A DNA stretch of 64,000 bases from Caulobacter vibrioides (GTDB taxonomy: Bacteria > Pseudomonadota > Alphaproteobacteria > Caulobacterales > Caulobacteraceae). Every line of letters starts with the position of its first letter. Positions within the stretch are counted from its first letter, which is position 1. Shown here in pieces: positions 51,724-61,320 of the stretch. Made by a program: the position numbers and the translations under genes. The notes beneath the pieces were generated by a model. The model had not been told where the DNA came from, ran no database searches, and saw nothing but the letters and a program-made list of their open reading frames with translations. The stretch is from the NCBI RefSeq assembly GCF_002310375.3, contig NZ_CP023315.3, positions 2,976,001 through 3,040,000 on the forward strand, given 5' to 3'.

Positions 51724-51786
51724 GCCGTAACCACTCACCCTCCCACCGCTCCGCGGCGGGCCCCTCCCTCTCTCAAAGAGAGAGGG
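51724..51786 (-). repeat. Family A repeat, right copy bracketing gene 50889-51593
   Basis: Inverse of the copy at 50801: inner edge GCCGTAACCACTCACCCTCC, then a variable hairpin, then CCCTCTCTC-AAA-GAGAGAGGG at the outer edge. The inner 13 bases match its partner (GTGAGTGGTTACG) rather than the pair around DUF559 (GTGAGTGGTCAAG). Confidence 0.85.
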
Positions 51787-51851
51787 ATTCAAAGTTTTGA
51801 CCTCCGCTACGTCACCCGCGCCTATCCTCCTGAAAAAGGGAGGACGCGGGG

Positions 51852-52589
<738 letters not shown>

Positions 52590-52602
52590 GGGGAGAAGAA
52601 CA

Positions 52603-53643
52603 ATGAAAGCCCTGCGATACCACGGCGCCCGTGACGTCCGGTACGAGAGCATGGACGATCCCACGCCCCAGTCGGACCGCGACGCGATCGTCCAGGTCAC
52701 CGCCTGCTCGATCTGCGGCTCGGACCTGCACATCTATCACGGCCATGGCTTCTCGGAGGACCTCGGGTTCTGCGTCGGCCACGAGGCGGTCGGCGAGGTG
52801 GTCGAGGTCGGGCGCGGCGTCCAGCGGCTGAAGGTCGGCGACAAGGTCATGCTGCCGGCTGCGGTGGGCTGCGGGCGTTGCCGCTCGTGCCTGTCGGGGG
52901 TGATCCAGACCTGCGAGAACGGCCAGGGCGCCTGCTATGGCCTGTCGGCGCGGCTGCAGGGCTCGCAGGCGGAAGCCGTGCGCGTGCCGGCCGCCGACAT
53001 GAACGCCGTGCCGGTGCCCGACGGCGTCTCGATGGACCAGGCGCTGATGATGACCGACGCCCTGGCCACGGCCTGGTTCGGGGCTCGCAACGCCGAGGTG
53101 CGGCCGGGCGCCAGCGTGGCGGTGATCGGCCTTGGCCCCATCGGCCTGATGGCGGTCGAGAGCGCCTATGTGATGGGTGCGCACGTCGTCTACGCCGTCG
53201 ATCCCCTGCCCGCTCGCCGGGCGCTGGCGGAGGAGGCCGGCGCCATCGCCCTGCATCCCGACGAGGCCCTGGCGCGCGTGCGCGAGGACACCAAGGGGCG
53301 CGGTCTGGACTGCGTGATCGAGGCGGTCGGCGGCGAGGCCACGGTGGATGCGGCCCTGCGCCTGGTGCGGCCGCGCGGCGTGGTTTCGGTGATCGGCGTG
53401 CAGCAGGCCAAGCGCTTTGCGTTCCCGCTGGAGCGCGCCTTCGGGGCGGGCCTGACCTTCCGGGTGGGGACCTGCTCGGTGCCCGAGGAACTGCCGGCGC
53501 TGTTCCCGCTGGTACGGTCGGGACGCCTGCGCCCCGAGAAATACATCAGCCACCGCATGCCGCTCAGCGACGGGCCTGAGGCCTACCGCCTGTTCGAGAG
53601 CCGCGAGGCCGGCGCGCTGAAAATGGTGCTGACGCCGGGGTGA
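52603..53643 (+). CDS. Zinc-dependent alcohol/polyol dehydrogenase
   Basis: A 346-residue medium-chain dehydrogenase. Catalytic zinc ligands are C38 (SICGSDLH), H60 and E61 (GHEAVGEV). Structural zinc cysteines are C90, C93, C96 and C104 (GCGRCRSCLS onward). The Rossmann motif is VIGLGPIGLMAVE. This layout is that of the sorbitol/threonine dehydrogenase class. GGGGAG 9 bases ahead supports ATG 52603. It is paired with the SDR upstream. The exact substrate is not visible. Confidence 0.9.
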   Translation: MKALRYHGARDVRYESMDDPTPQSDRDAIVQVTACSICGSDLHIYHGHGFSEDLGFCVGHEAVGEVVEVGRGVQRLKVGDKVMLPAAVGCGRCRSCLSGVIQTCENGQGACYGLSARLQGSQAEAVRVPAADMNAVPVPDGVSMDQALMMTDALATAWFGARNAEVRPGASVAVIGLGPIGLMAVESAYVMGAHVVYAVDPLPARRALAEEAGAIALHPDEALARVREDTKGRGLDCVIEAVGGEATVDAALRLVRPRGVVSVIGVQQAKRFAFPLERAFGAGLTFRVGTCSVPEELPALFPLVRSGRLRPEKYISHRMPLSDGPEAYRLFESREAGALKMVLTPG

Positions 53644-53697
53644 GGCCTGCGCCCCTCTCCTCTTTTTCCGGGGCGTGGCGACTTCAACCCAACCGTC

Positions 53698-53826
53698 CGA
53701 CCTCCCCGGCGAATGCCGGGGTCCAGATCGAACCCGCCGTCATCGAAGCGCTGGCAAGGCCGTATGGCGCGCCCACCCAAACCGACCCGGATGAATCTGG
53801 GCCCCGGCATTCGCCGGGGAAATCGG
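53698..53826. repeat. Palindromic repeat pair, family C, copy 3
   Basis: GACCTCCCCGGCGAATGCCG with GTCCAGATC, and the inverse GAATCTGGGCCCCGGCATTC further right. It follows the alcohol dehydrogenase gene. Confidence 0.8.
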
Positions 53827-53872
53827 GTGTTTTGGCTGCAGCCCCGGGCGAACAAGGCCCGTCAAGGTAGGG

Positions 53873-53989
53873 GCCGCCTCCCGCAAGACTAGGGGGCAAA
53901 GCGGGAGGCGGCGACCGGACGCCCGCTGCAATGGGGGGCGCTGGCTGGCGTCCGGCGGGCGGAGCCCATCGCCCGGACACATGTCCGGA
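53873..53989. other. Highly structured region, candidate non-coding RNA
   Basis: Four hairpins in a row with no open gene: a perfect 12-pair stem (GCCGCCTCCCGC / GCGGGAGGCGGC, 16-base loop), a perfect 9-pair stem (CCGGACGCC / GGCGTCCGG, 23 bases inside), GGGC-GGA-GCCC, and CCGGAC-ACAT-GTCCGG. It does not match the repeat families elsewhere in the window. The strand is undecided. I do not recognise a known RNA family. Confidence 0.45.
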
Positions 53990-54031
53990 AGGGATGGACG
54001 GGCTCGAACCCGATCTCTTTAGTCTCGGCGC

Positions 54032-54271
54032 TCAGACCTTCATGTCGAGCAGGGCGCCGGTCATCTTGTCGGCCGTGCGGGCGACCGCCGCATTGGCCTT
54101 GAAGTCGGTGGACGCGCCGATCTGCTCGACGCGCTCCTTGACGTAGTCGACGTCGCGGGGCGCGGCGTTCTTCTCGGCCTGCTGCTCGCCGGCGGCCACG
54201 CGCTGGGCGCTGGCGCTGAGCCGGTCGGCGGCGGCGAGCATCCCCGAGGCGGCGATGGATAGGGCCTGCAT
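54032..54271 (-). CDS. Short flagellar rod-like protein
   Basis: A 79-residue protein beginning MQALSIAASGMLAAADRLSA, the N-terminal pattern of flagellar rod/hook proteins (FlgB, FlgC, FlgG family). It ends in ARTADKMTGALLDMKV, which resembles the C-terminal helix of the same family with the middle domain missing. It is thus a minimal version of an axial protein. GAGAGG is 9 bases ahead of ATG 54271; the upstream ATG at 54277 is too close to that site. No other flagellar genes are in the window. Confidence 0.7.
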   Translation of the reverse strand: MQALSIAASGMLAAADRLSASAQRVAAGEQQAEKNAAPRDVDYVKERVEQIGASTDFKANAAVARTADKMTGALLDMKV

Positions 54272-54684
54272 GGACATTGTCCTCTCTGCTTGGCGAGGGT
54301 TATCCGGCCGGTTGGGTTAAGCCCCCGCGAGGAGAGATGGTAAAATTCACGCCTCGGTCATGTTTTTTGCCACGCGTTAACACTCTCAGGCCCGGTCGAG
54401 GGGGTTTGGGCCGGTCGAATCTGCCGCTGACGCCACACCCAGCGATCATTGCGTGCCGGGGTCGCCGTACGGGCGGAAGCGCCTGGCGAGAACACCGTTC
54501 TTCACGCCAAAACCTGCCCAAGATTACAAAACGTTCAGACTCCCGCGTCTCGACAAGCTGTCACAGGCTCGACATGGTTCGCCGCCGTCGCGGGCTTGGG
54601 GGTCCGCGCCGCGGGGGATTGGGGCCAGTTCGCCTCCAGAACCAATCATAATTTTGGCTACACGCCCGAGGAGCGTCTCAAGTC
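54272..54684. other. Intergenic region, no feature recognised
   Basis: About 410 bases between divergent genes. It contains a few short inverted repeats but no convincing promoter element or RNA that I can name. The promoters for both neighbouring genes must lie here. Confidence 0.5.
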
Positions 54685-56400
54685 ATGTCGTTTATGCGTC
54701 GCGCCGCGCTCGCCAGCGCCGCCCTGCTGTTGGTCGCGCAACCCGTGCTGGCGCAAACGCCGGCCAAGCCGGCCGCCGTTCAGAAGGCCGCCCCGAAGGC
54801 GACCAAGAAGGCCGCGCCGGTTTCGGATTTCGCCCCGTCGGCGGACATCATCAAGACCCACATGGCCTTCCTGGCCGACGACCTGCTGGAAGGCCGCGAA
54901 GCCGGCACGCGCGGTTACGACATCGCCGCCAACTATGTGGCCGCGCAATACGCCCTGCTGGGCGTCAAGCCGGCCGCCGACAACGGCAGCTACCTGCAGC
55001 GCGTGCCGCTGATCTCGTTCCGCCCCGCCGGCGAGGGCGCCATGACGGTCACCGGCGCGGACGGCCAGAGCGTCGCCCTGACCTTCGGCGACGACTTCCT
55101 ACCCACGCCCCAGGCCCAGGCCGCCGACCTGACGGTGGAAGCGCCGGTGGTGTTCGTCGGCTACGGCGTGGTCGACCCCACCCGCAACCGCGACGACTAT
55201 GCGGGCCTGGACGTGAAGGGCAAGATCGTCGTCATGCTGGGCGGCGCGCCGGCCTCGATCCAGACCGAAGAACGCGCGCACCTGAGCAGCCCCAACACCA
55301 AGCGCGCCGAGGCTGAGAAGCGCGGCGCCGTGGGCGTCATCACCCTGTCGACCGCCAGCGGCGAGAAGCGTCGTCCGTTCAAGGCGGGCGTGGCCGGCAT
55401 GAAGGCCTGGCGCGTGGTGTGGCGTAACGCCCAGGACGTCGGCTCCATCCGCGCGCCGGGCGCCCCGGCCCTGGCCTCGCTCAGCCAGGCCGGCGCGGCC
55501 AAGCTGTTCGCCGGCGCGACGGGCTCGCTGGACGCCGCCATGGCCGAGGCCGAGAAGCCGGAAGGCGCGGTCAAGGGCTTCGCCCTGGCCACCAAGGTCA
55601 AGATCACGCTCAAGACCGAGATCCAGAAGAGCGAGAGCAGCAACGTCGTCGGCATGATCGAGGGTTCGGACCCGACCCTGAAGGCCCAGACGATCATCCT
55701 GTCGGCGCACCTGGACCACATCGGCGTCCGGCAAAACGCCAAGCCCGGCGAGGACGCCATCAACAACGGCGCCCTGGACAACGCCTCGGGCATCGCCACC
55801 CTGCTGGAGGTCGCGCGCGGCTTCAAGAACAGCAAGATCCGCCCCAAGCGCTCGATCGTGCTGCTGGCGGTGACCGCCGAGGAAAAGGGCCTGGTCGGCT
55901 CGGACTACTTCGCCAACAACCCGACGGTGAAGAAGGCCGACATCGCGGCCAATGTGAACCTGGACATGCCGGTCCTGCTGTACCCGTTCAGCGACGTCAT
56001 CGCGTTTGGCTCTGACCGCTCGACCATCGGCGACGTCGTCAAGCGCGCCGCCGGCCGCGTCGGCATCGGCGTCTCGGGCGATCCGCTGCCGGAAGAAGGC
56101 CTGTTCACCCGTTCGGACCACTACCGCTTCGTCGAACAGGGCGTGCCGTCGGTGTTCCTGATGACCGGCTTCCAGAGCGGCGGCGAGAAGGCCTTCACGA
56201 CGTTCCTGAAGACCAACTACCACAACCCCGCCGACGACCTGAAGCAGCCGATCGACTACCAGGCGGCCGCGCGCTTTGCGCTGGTCAACTACGAGATCGC
56301 TCGCGAGCTGGCCAACACCCCGGCCCGCCCGGTCTGGAAGAAAGGCGACTTCTTCGGCGGCGCCTTCGCCCCGGCCGGCCACCCGTCGGCGGCGAAGTAG
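54685..56400 (+). CDS. M28-family zinc aminopeptidase with PA domain
   Basis: A 571-residue secreted peptidase. The signal peptide ends PVLAQ, followed by a lysine/alanine-rich linker. A PA insert domain (VFVGYGVVDPTRNRDDYAG, GKIVVMLGG) interrupts the M28 catalytic domain. Zinc-site motifs are LSAHLDHIG, GALDNASGIATLLE, AVTAEEKGLVGS and a final FTRSDHYRF. By family it trims amino acids from peptide N-termini in the periplasm. It stands alone, followed by a family E repeat. Confidence 0.9.
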   Translation: MSFMRRAALASAALLLVAQPVLAQTPAKPAAVQKAAPKATKKAAPVSDFAPSADIIKTHMAFLADDLLEGREAGTRGYDIAANYVAAQYALLGVKPAADNGSYLQRVPLISFRPAGEGAMTVTGADGQSVALTFGDDFLPTPQAQAADLTVEAPVVFVGYGVVDPTRNRDDYAGLDVKGKIVVMLGGAPASIQTEERAHLSSPNTKRAEAEKRGAVGVITLSTASGEKRRPFKAGVAGMKAWRVVWRNAQDVGSIRAPGAPALASLSQAGAAKLFAGATGSLDAAMAEAEKPEGAVKGFALATKVKITLKTEIQKSESSNVVGMIEGSDPTLKAQTIILSAHLDHIGVRQNAKPGEDAINNGALDNASGIATLLEVARGFKNSKIRPKRSIVLLAVTAEEKGLVGSDYFANNPTVKKADIAANVNLDMPVLLYPFSDVIAFGSDRSTIGDVVKRAAGRVGIGVSGDPLPEEGLFTRSDHYRFVEQGVPSVFLMTGFQSGGEKAFTTFLKTNYHNPADDLKQPIDYQAAARFALVNYEIARELANTPARPVWKKGDFFGGAFAPAGHPSAAK

Positions 56401-56408
56401 GGGCTTGG

Positions 56409-56526
56409 TGTGTCATCCCGGAAGCCTGGCAGAGGCTATCCGGGACCCAGGGGCCGGCGCACAGCTGCTTGCCCCTGGGTCCCGGCTCTCCCCCCGGCTG
56501 TCGCCGGGGTCCGGCCGGGATGACAC
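56409..56526. repeat. Long palindromic repeat, family E, copy 2
   Basis: GTGTCATCCCGG at the left and CCGGGATGACAC at the right, with GGGACCCAGGGG / CCCCTGGGTCCC inside; the same family as 15527-15645. It probably also acts as a terminator for the M28 gene. Confidence 0.85.
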
Positions 56527-56608
56527 AGGTTTTTTGGCGGATGAGCTGGATTGACCCCGCCGCCGCCCCGCGCGATTTCTAGACGTCTCTTAAATCAGGA
56601 CTGATCTG

Positions 56609-57244
56609 TTGACCGCCCGCACCGGCGCCTACCTGAAGATCGGCGTGATCGCGCCGGCCCTGATGGTGGCCGACGTGTGGCTGGCCCAGCAGCTGTTTCC
56701 CGGCTTCGACGCGGGCGCGCAGTTCATCAGCGAGCTGGGCGGGCCCGAGGCGCCGATGCCCGAGATCTTCAACTACGGCATGGTGATCGCCGGGATCGCG
56801 GGGCTGTTCGCCGGCGCGGGCTTCACCCATGCGCTGGAGCACGCCGGCGGCCGGCGGGTCGTCTCGGCCTTTGCGGGCCTGTTCGTGGCGTTGACGGGCC
56901 TGGGCGCGATCTTCGCTGGGATCTTCCATTGGCCAGACCCGATGCACCGCGCCTGCGGCGTGGGCTTGGGCATCCAGTTCGCCCCGCTGTTCGCCGCCTG
57001 GGCGTTGTGGGGCAAACCCGATTACCGCCGCCTCGCCCAGTTCTCGCTGGGCTGGTTCTTGGGCCTGCTGCTGGTCTTCGCCCTGCTGACCGGGGTCTGG
57101 AACGTCCGCACCGGCTACGATGTCGGCTACTGGCAGCGCGGCCACGCGTTCCTGGGCCTGCTGTGGCTGGGTATCGCCGCCTGGACCCTCGAGAAGGGCT
57201 GGCGCACGGCCGTCATGGAAGAGATCGAAACCGCCTCGGCCTGA
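56609..57244 (+). CDS. DUF998 integral membrane protein
   Basis: A 211-residue protein with about six membrane segments, matching the DUF998 pattern (ISELGGPEAPMPEIFNYGMV, GIFHWPDPMHRACGVGLGIQ). The annotated start is TTG 56609, with an AGGA 8 bases ahead. The function of the family is not known. It is convergent with the chemoreceptor downstream. Confidence 0.8.
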   Translation: MTARTGAYLKIGVIAPALMVADVWLAQQLFPGFDAGAQFISELGGPEAPMPEIFNYGMVIAGIAGLFAGAGFTHALEHAGGRRVVSAFAGLFVALTGLGAIFAGIFHWPDPMHRACGVGLGIQFAPLFAAWALWGKPDYRRLAQFSLGWFLGLLLVFALLTGVWNVRTGYDVGYWQRGHAFLGLLWLGIAAWTLEKGWRTAVMEEIETASA

Positions 57245-57256
57245 GGCGTCTAATCC

Positions 57257-59464
57257 TTAGGCGGCGCGCCTGATCGCGCCGCGCCCCAGACGGAACCGGC
57301 CGACCAGCGACATCAGCCGCGCGCCCTGCCCCGCCAGAGCCTCGTCGGCCACGCGGGCCTTCTCGACCATGCTCAGGTTTTCCTGGGTGAAGCGCTCGAT
57401 CTCCGAGACCTCGGCGTTGACGGCGGTCAGGTCGCGGGCCTGGTCGCGCAGGGACTCGGCGATGCGGCTGGCGGCGGCGTCGATGCCGACGATCCGACCC
57501 GCCACCCCGTGCAGCGCCTGTCCGGTGCGCTCGACCAGGGCCACCCCGGCCTCGACGCTGGCCCCGGACTCGCCGATCAGCCCCTTGATCTGGCGCGCGG
57601 AGTCGGCCGAGCGCTGGGCCAGGGCCCGGACCTCCTGGGCCACCACCGCAAAGCCACGTCCGGCCTCGCCCGCCCGCGCGGCCTCGACCCCGGCGTTGAG
57701 GGCCAGAAGGTTGGTCTGGAAGGCGATCTCGTCGATCAGGCCCACGATGTCGCCGATGCGACGCGAAGAGGCGTCGATCTGGCCCATGGTCTGGGCGGCC
57801 TCGCCCACGACCGCGCCGCCCTGGTCGGCTTCGCCCCGCGCCGAGGCGACCAGGCGTCGGGTCTCGTCAGCGTCAGCGGCCGCGCCGCCCATCGCCCCGG
57901 TGACCGCGTTCAGCGACCCGGCGGCCCGCTCCAGACCCCGGGCCTGGCGCTGGGTGCGACGGGCCAGCTCGCCCGAGGCGGTAGACAGGGTGTCGGCGGC
58001 CGAACCGATGGCGTCAGCCGCCTCGGCGATCTCGCCGATCGCCTGCTCCAGGCTGGCGACGGCGGTGTTGAAGTCGCAACGCAGGGGCTCGTAGACCGGC
58101 GCGAACGGCCCGGCGATGCGGCGCGACAGGTCGCCCGCCGCCACGGCCGCCAGGGCCTCGCCCACCTGGCTGACCACGTCGGTCTGCTCGTCGATCGACA
58201 GGGTCAGCGCCGCGGCGCGGTCGCGATCGGCGTCGGCCGCACGGCGCAGAGCATCCTGCTCGTCGCGCAGCGCCTGGGCCCGCGCCAGCTCGGCGCGCAA
58301 GGTCTCCAGCGCTCGCGCGATCGCGCCGATCTCGTCGGCGCGCTCGGTCTCGGCCACTGGGCGATCGTAACGATGCTCGGCCAGACCCTTCACCGTCTCG
58401 CGCAGGGCCAGCAGCGGGCGGGCGATCAGGGCGCGGGAGGTCACGGCCAGCACGCCCAGGGCGGCGGCCAGCAGCACGAGGCCGCCAATCGCCAGGCCCA
58501 GCGCCAGACGGCGGGCGGGCGCCAGCAGCGCCGCCTCGCTGACATCGACGACCATGGCCCAGGTCGCGCCCGAGGCCAGCCGCACCGGCGCCACCAGGCG
58601 CTGGGCCTTCTGGCCGTTGATCGTGACGCCCGAGATCATGGCGGGCTTGCCGTCGGCCATCGCCTGGCGGACCACGTCCAGACCCGCGTCGGCGTAAGGC
58701 TTCATGCGCAGCGCCGCCTCCGGGTGCGACACCCACAGGCCGCCCGGCGAGACCAGCATGGCGCGGCCGTCGTTGAAGGGCTTCAGCGCATTCAGCCGCG
58801 CGGCGATGTCGTCCAGGGCCAGGTCCGCGCCCATCACGCCGATCACCCGCCCGCCGGCCATGACCGGATAGGTGATCGAGGTCATCAGGACCTGCTTCTG
58901 GCCGCCGCCGTCGGCGACGTTGTCGGAATAGGGCTCCATCACCGCCGGACGGCCGCTGGCGAAGCTGGTCTTGTAGAAGTCCTCGCCGAACTCGCCGTCC
59001 TCGCCGCCCGAGATCGCCAGGCCCTGCCCCTCGCGCACCCAGTAGCCGATGAAACGGCCGCTGGCGGTCGAGCCCAGCTCGGTCTTGCCGGCGAAGGCCG
59101 CGTCGTCGCCCAGCACATTCGGCTCGAACATCAGCCAGCCGCCCAGCATGGCGTCGGCGGCGGTCGAGACCGGCTTGAGCTGAGCCATATAGACCGCGCG
59201 ATCCCGCTGGCCGGCCTCGTAGCTGGCCGCGAACAGCGCCGCGGAGGACCGCACCACCGCATCGGCGGCGTCCAGGTCGGTCTTGACGCCCTGGGCGCTC
59301 TCGCCGGTCATGCTGGCGGCGTAGCGCTCGGCCAGATCCCGCACCGCGACATTGCTGCTCCAGGTGATCAGCAGCGAGGCCGCCACCAGCAGCACGCCCA
59401 GGGCCCCGCCCCCGGCCGCCATCAGCTTGCCCGCCAGAGACAACCGCTTGAACGCTCCGGTCAT
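57257..59464 (-). CDS. Methyl-accepting chemotaxis protein with periplasmic Cache-type domain
   Basis: A 735-residue chemoreceptor. Transmembrane helix 1 is at about 12-34. The double-Cache-like sensor domain (about 40-320) has [28 protein letters not shown] and [17 protein letters not shown]. Transmembrane helix 2 ([20 protein letters not shown]) is followed by HAMP segments and a long signalling domain with the highly conserved tip [20 protein letters not shown]. Cache sensors of this shape usually bind amino acids or small acids. No C-terminal receptor-tethering pentapeptide is seen. Ligand unknown. Confidence 0.93.
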   Translation of the reverse strand: MTGAFKRLSLAGKLMAAGGGALGVLLVAASLLITWSSNVAVRDLAERYAASMTGESAQGVKTDLDAADAVVRSSAALFAASYEAGQRDRAVYMAQLKPVSTAADAMLGGWLMFEPNVLGDDAAFAGKTELGSTASGRFIGYWVREGQGLAISGGEDGEFGEDFYKTSFASGRPAVMEPYSDNVADGGGQKQVLMTSITYPVMAGGRVIGVMGADLALDDIAARLNALKPFNDGRAMLVSPGGLWVSHPEAALRMKPYADAGLDVVRQAMADGKPAMISGVTINGQKAQRLVAPVRLASGATWAMVVDVSEAALLAPARRLALGLAIGGLVLLAAALGVLAVTSRALIARPLLALRETVKGLAEHRYDRPVAETERADEIGAIARALETLRAELARAQALRDEQDALRRAADADRDRAAALTLSIDEQTDVVSQVGEALAAVAAGDLSRRIAGPFAPVYEPLRCDFNTAVASLEQAIGEIAEAADAIGSAADTLSTASGELARRTQRQARGLERAAGSLNAVTGAMGGAAADADETRRLVASARGEADQGGAVVGEAAQTMGQIDASSRRIGDIVGLIDEIAFQTNLLALNAGVEAARAGEAGRGFAVVAQEVRALAQRSADSARQIKGLIGESGASVEAGVALVERTGQALHGVAGRIVGIDAAASRIAESLRDQARDLTAVNAEVSEIERFTQENLSMVEKARVADEALAGQGARLMSLVGRFRLGRGAIRRAA

Positions 59465-59575
59465 CCTTACGCCCCCCTCACTCTACTGGGGCGTGAGAAG
59501 GCATGGTAAATCTTGCTGAAACTTGAACGCCGGACCATCGTCCGGGACCGCAGCGGAAAAAAGGTCCGGCCCCAG

Positions 59576-60238
59576 ATGATCGTCGTTCACCATCTTAACA
59601 ATTCCCGCAGCCAGCGCGTGCTTTGGCTGCTCGAGGAACTGGAGCTGCCCTACGAGATCAAGCGCTATCAGCGCGACGCCAAGACCATGCTGGCGCCGCC
59701 GGAGCTCCGGGCCATCCACCCGCTGGGCAAGTCGCCGGTGATCACCGATGGCGACACGGTGCTGGCCGAGACCGGCGCCATCGTCGAGTACATCATCGCC
59801 ATGTACGGCGGGGGCCGCCTGACGCCGACGCCGGGCACGCCCGAGCGCCTGCGCTACACCTACTGGCTGCACTACGCCGAGGGCTCGGCCATGCCGCCGC
59901 TGTTGATGAAGCTGGTGTTCACCGCCCTGCCCGCCCGCGCGCCCGCCCTGATGAAGGGCCTGGTCAAGTCGATCGCCGCCCGCGCCCAGAAGGGCTTCGT
60001 CGATCCGCAGCTGAAGGCCCATATCGACTACTGGGAGGCGGAACTGTCGAAGGCGACCTGGTTCGCCGGCGCGGAGCTGACCGGGGCCGACATCATGATG
60101 AGCTTCCCGCTCGAGGCCGCCGCCCAGCGCGCCGGGGCGGCCGATCGCCCAAGGATCAAGGCGTTCCTGGACCGCATCCACGCCCGCCCCGCCTATCAGC
60201 GCGCCCTGCAGCGCGGCGGCCCCTACGACTACGCCTGA
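59576..60238 (+). CDS. Glutathione S-transferase family protein
   Basis: A 220-residue GST: a thioredoxin-like N-terminal domain (VVHHLNNSRSQRVLWLLEEL, KSPVITDGDTVLAETGAIVE) and a helical C-terminal domain (WFAGAELTGADIMMSFPLEA). The active-site residue is likely the serine or asparagine near residues 8-10. Role in detoxification or dehalogenation is possible, but the substrate is unknown. ATG 59576 is chosen; the frame upstream to 59513 has no GST homology. Confidence 0.88.
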   Translation: MIVVHHLNNSRSQRVLWLLEELELPYEIKRYQRDAKTMLAPPELRAIHPLGKSPVITDGDTVLAETGAIVEYIIAMYGGGRLTPTPGTPERLRYTYWLHYAEGSAMPPLLMKLVFTALPARAPALMKGLVKSIAARAQKGFVDPQLKAHIDYWEAELSKATWFAGAELTGADIMMSFPLEAAAQRAGAADRPRIKAFLDRIHARPAYQRALQRGGPYDYA

Positions 60239-60303
60239 GCGCTTGCTGCCAAAAAGCGACACGGGCCGACGCTAGGCTTGGGGCCGGCACAAGGAGGAAC
60301 GCC

Positions 60304-60732
60304 ATGAAGATCGTCACCAGCCTCAGCTTCCAGGGTCAATGCCGAGAAGCCTTCGAGTTCTACGCCCAGGTCCTGGGCGGCAAGATCTCCGCCGCCTACC
60401 CGTACGGCGAAGGCCCGCCCGACGGCCCGCCGATGGACCCCAAGTACAAGGACTGGCTGATGCACGCCTGGCTGGACGTGGCCGACCAGGCGATCATGGG
60501 CGCGGACATGCCGCCCGAGTTCGCTCCCAATATCGACAAGCCCAAGAACGGCTTCGACGTCACCTTCCACACCGATGACCCGACCGAAGCCCGCCGCGTG
60601 TTCGACGCCCTGTCGGAAGGCGGCCAGATCGGCATGCCCTTCGCCGAGACCTTCTGGTCCAAGGGCTATGGCAGTTTCACCGACAAGTTCGGGATCCCGT
60701 GGATGATCAACACCGTCTCCAACGAGGGCTGA
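60304..60732 (+). CDS. VOC/PhnB-like glyoxalase-fold protein
   Basis: A 142-residue protein of the PhnB-like vicinal-oxygen-chelate family: LSFQGQCREAFEFYAQVLGG, MHAWLDVADQAIMGADMPP, TDDPTEARRVFDALSEGG and a final WSKGYGSFTDKFGIPWMI. AAGGAGG lies 7 bases ahead. Members often lack enzyme activity and their roles are unclear. Confidence 0.88.
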   Translation: MKIVTSLSFQGQCREAFEFYAQVLGGKISAAYPYGEGPPDGPPMDPKYKDWLMHAWLDVADQAIMGADMPPEFAPNIDKPKNGFDVTFHTDDPTEARRVFDALSEGGQIGMPFAETFWSKGYGSFTDKFGIPWMINTVSNEG

Positions 60733-60822
60733 GGCAAGGCGGCGCGAGGTCGGCGTCAGGGCCTGTCGGGCTTGGATGGCGCCCTTTGAAGCCGAAAGAC
60801 TCTCGGCGATCCGCGCCCCGTC

Positions 60823-60836
60823 TTGACCTTGATCAA
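60823..60836. promoter_or_regulatory. FixK/FNR-type box
   Basis: TTGACCTTGATCAA fits TTGA-N6-TCAA, the CRP/FNR-FixK consensus used by Caulobacter under low oxygen. It lies 127 bases ahead of the small gene at 60964 and the chemoreceptor that follows. One half-site base (TTGAC instead of TTGAT) deviates. Confidence 0.55.
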
Positions 60837-60963
60837 GATGGGGCGCGCACCCTGCGACCAAGCGCCGCCGAGTACGCGCGTTAACCGTCTAACAAGAGTG
60901 ATAGACGAAGTTATCCACAAGGACTGTGCGGTTAATCCGCCCGTCCAGTGGAGATCGCGCCCT

Positions 60964-61320
60964 GTGAACACGCCAGCCCCAACGACCCGCCGCTTCGCCG
61001 CGGTCGTTGGCCCGCTCGCCTTTTCAACCCTAGGCGTTGTTCTGAGCCTTTTCGCGGCCGTGGCCGTGAACGCCCAGCCGAGCACGCCCGGCCGCGTGGC
61101 GGCGGTGTTCCCCCCTTGGTGGGACCCCGCGCGCGTCGTCGGCGCGGCGGGAAGCGCGGGCGACATCTCCGGCGCCGGCGGCGCCGCCTTCATCGTCATT
61201 CTGCGCGGCGACCCCGCCACGCTGAACCAGCGCGCCCGGACCGCCGGCGCGCTGCTGTTGCTTGATCCCGCCCTCGCCGGCGCTTGCGCGCCTGCGGCCC
61301 CGGAGCCTGTAGAGTCATGA
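60964..61320 (+). CDS. Small membrane-anchored protein, unknown
   Basis: A 118-residue protein starting at GTG 60964 (GGAG 10 bases ahead), with an N-terminal hydrophobic anchor (LAFSTLGVVLSLFAAVAVNA) and a small soluble domain (AGGAAFIVILRGDPATLNQR, then ALLLLDPALAGACAP). Its TGA overlaps the chemoreceptor ATG (61317-61320), so it is probably a partner. It is not recognised. A longer frame from 60823 would read through the FixK box. Confidence 0.6.
   Translation: MNTPAPTTRRFAAVVGPLAFSTLGVVLSLFAAVAVNAQPSTPGRVAAVFPPWWDPARVVGAAGSAGDISGAGGAAFIVILRGDPATLNQRARTAGALLLLDPALAGACAPAAPEPVES

Noticed and set aside
24930..51786. Family A repeats as a CRISPR array
   Set aside because: Copies are hairpins in inverted orientation, far apart, with no regular spacers and no cas genes.
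53990..54015. T-arm-like sequence GGGTTCGAGCCC on the minus strand
   Set aside because: No matching acceptor stem, D-arm or anticodon arm can be built upstream; the flagellar-type gene occupies that place.
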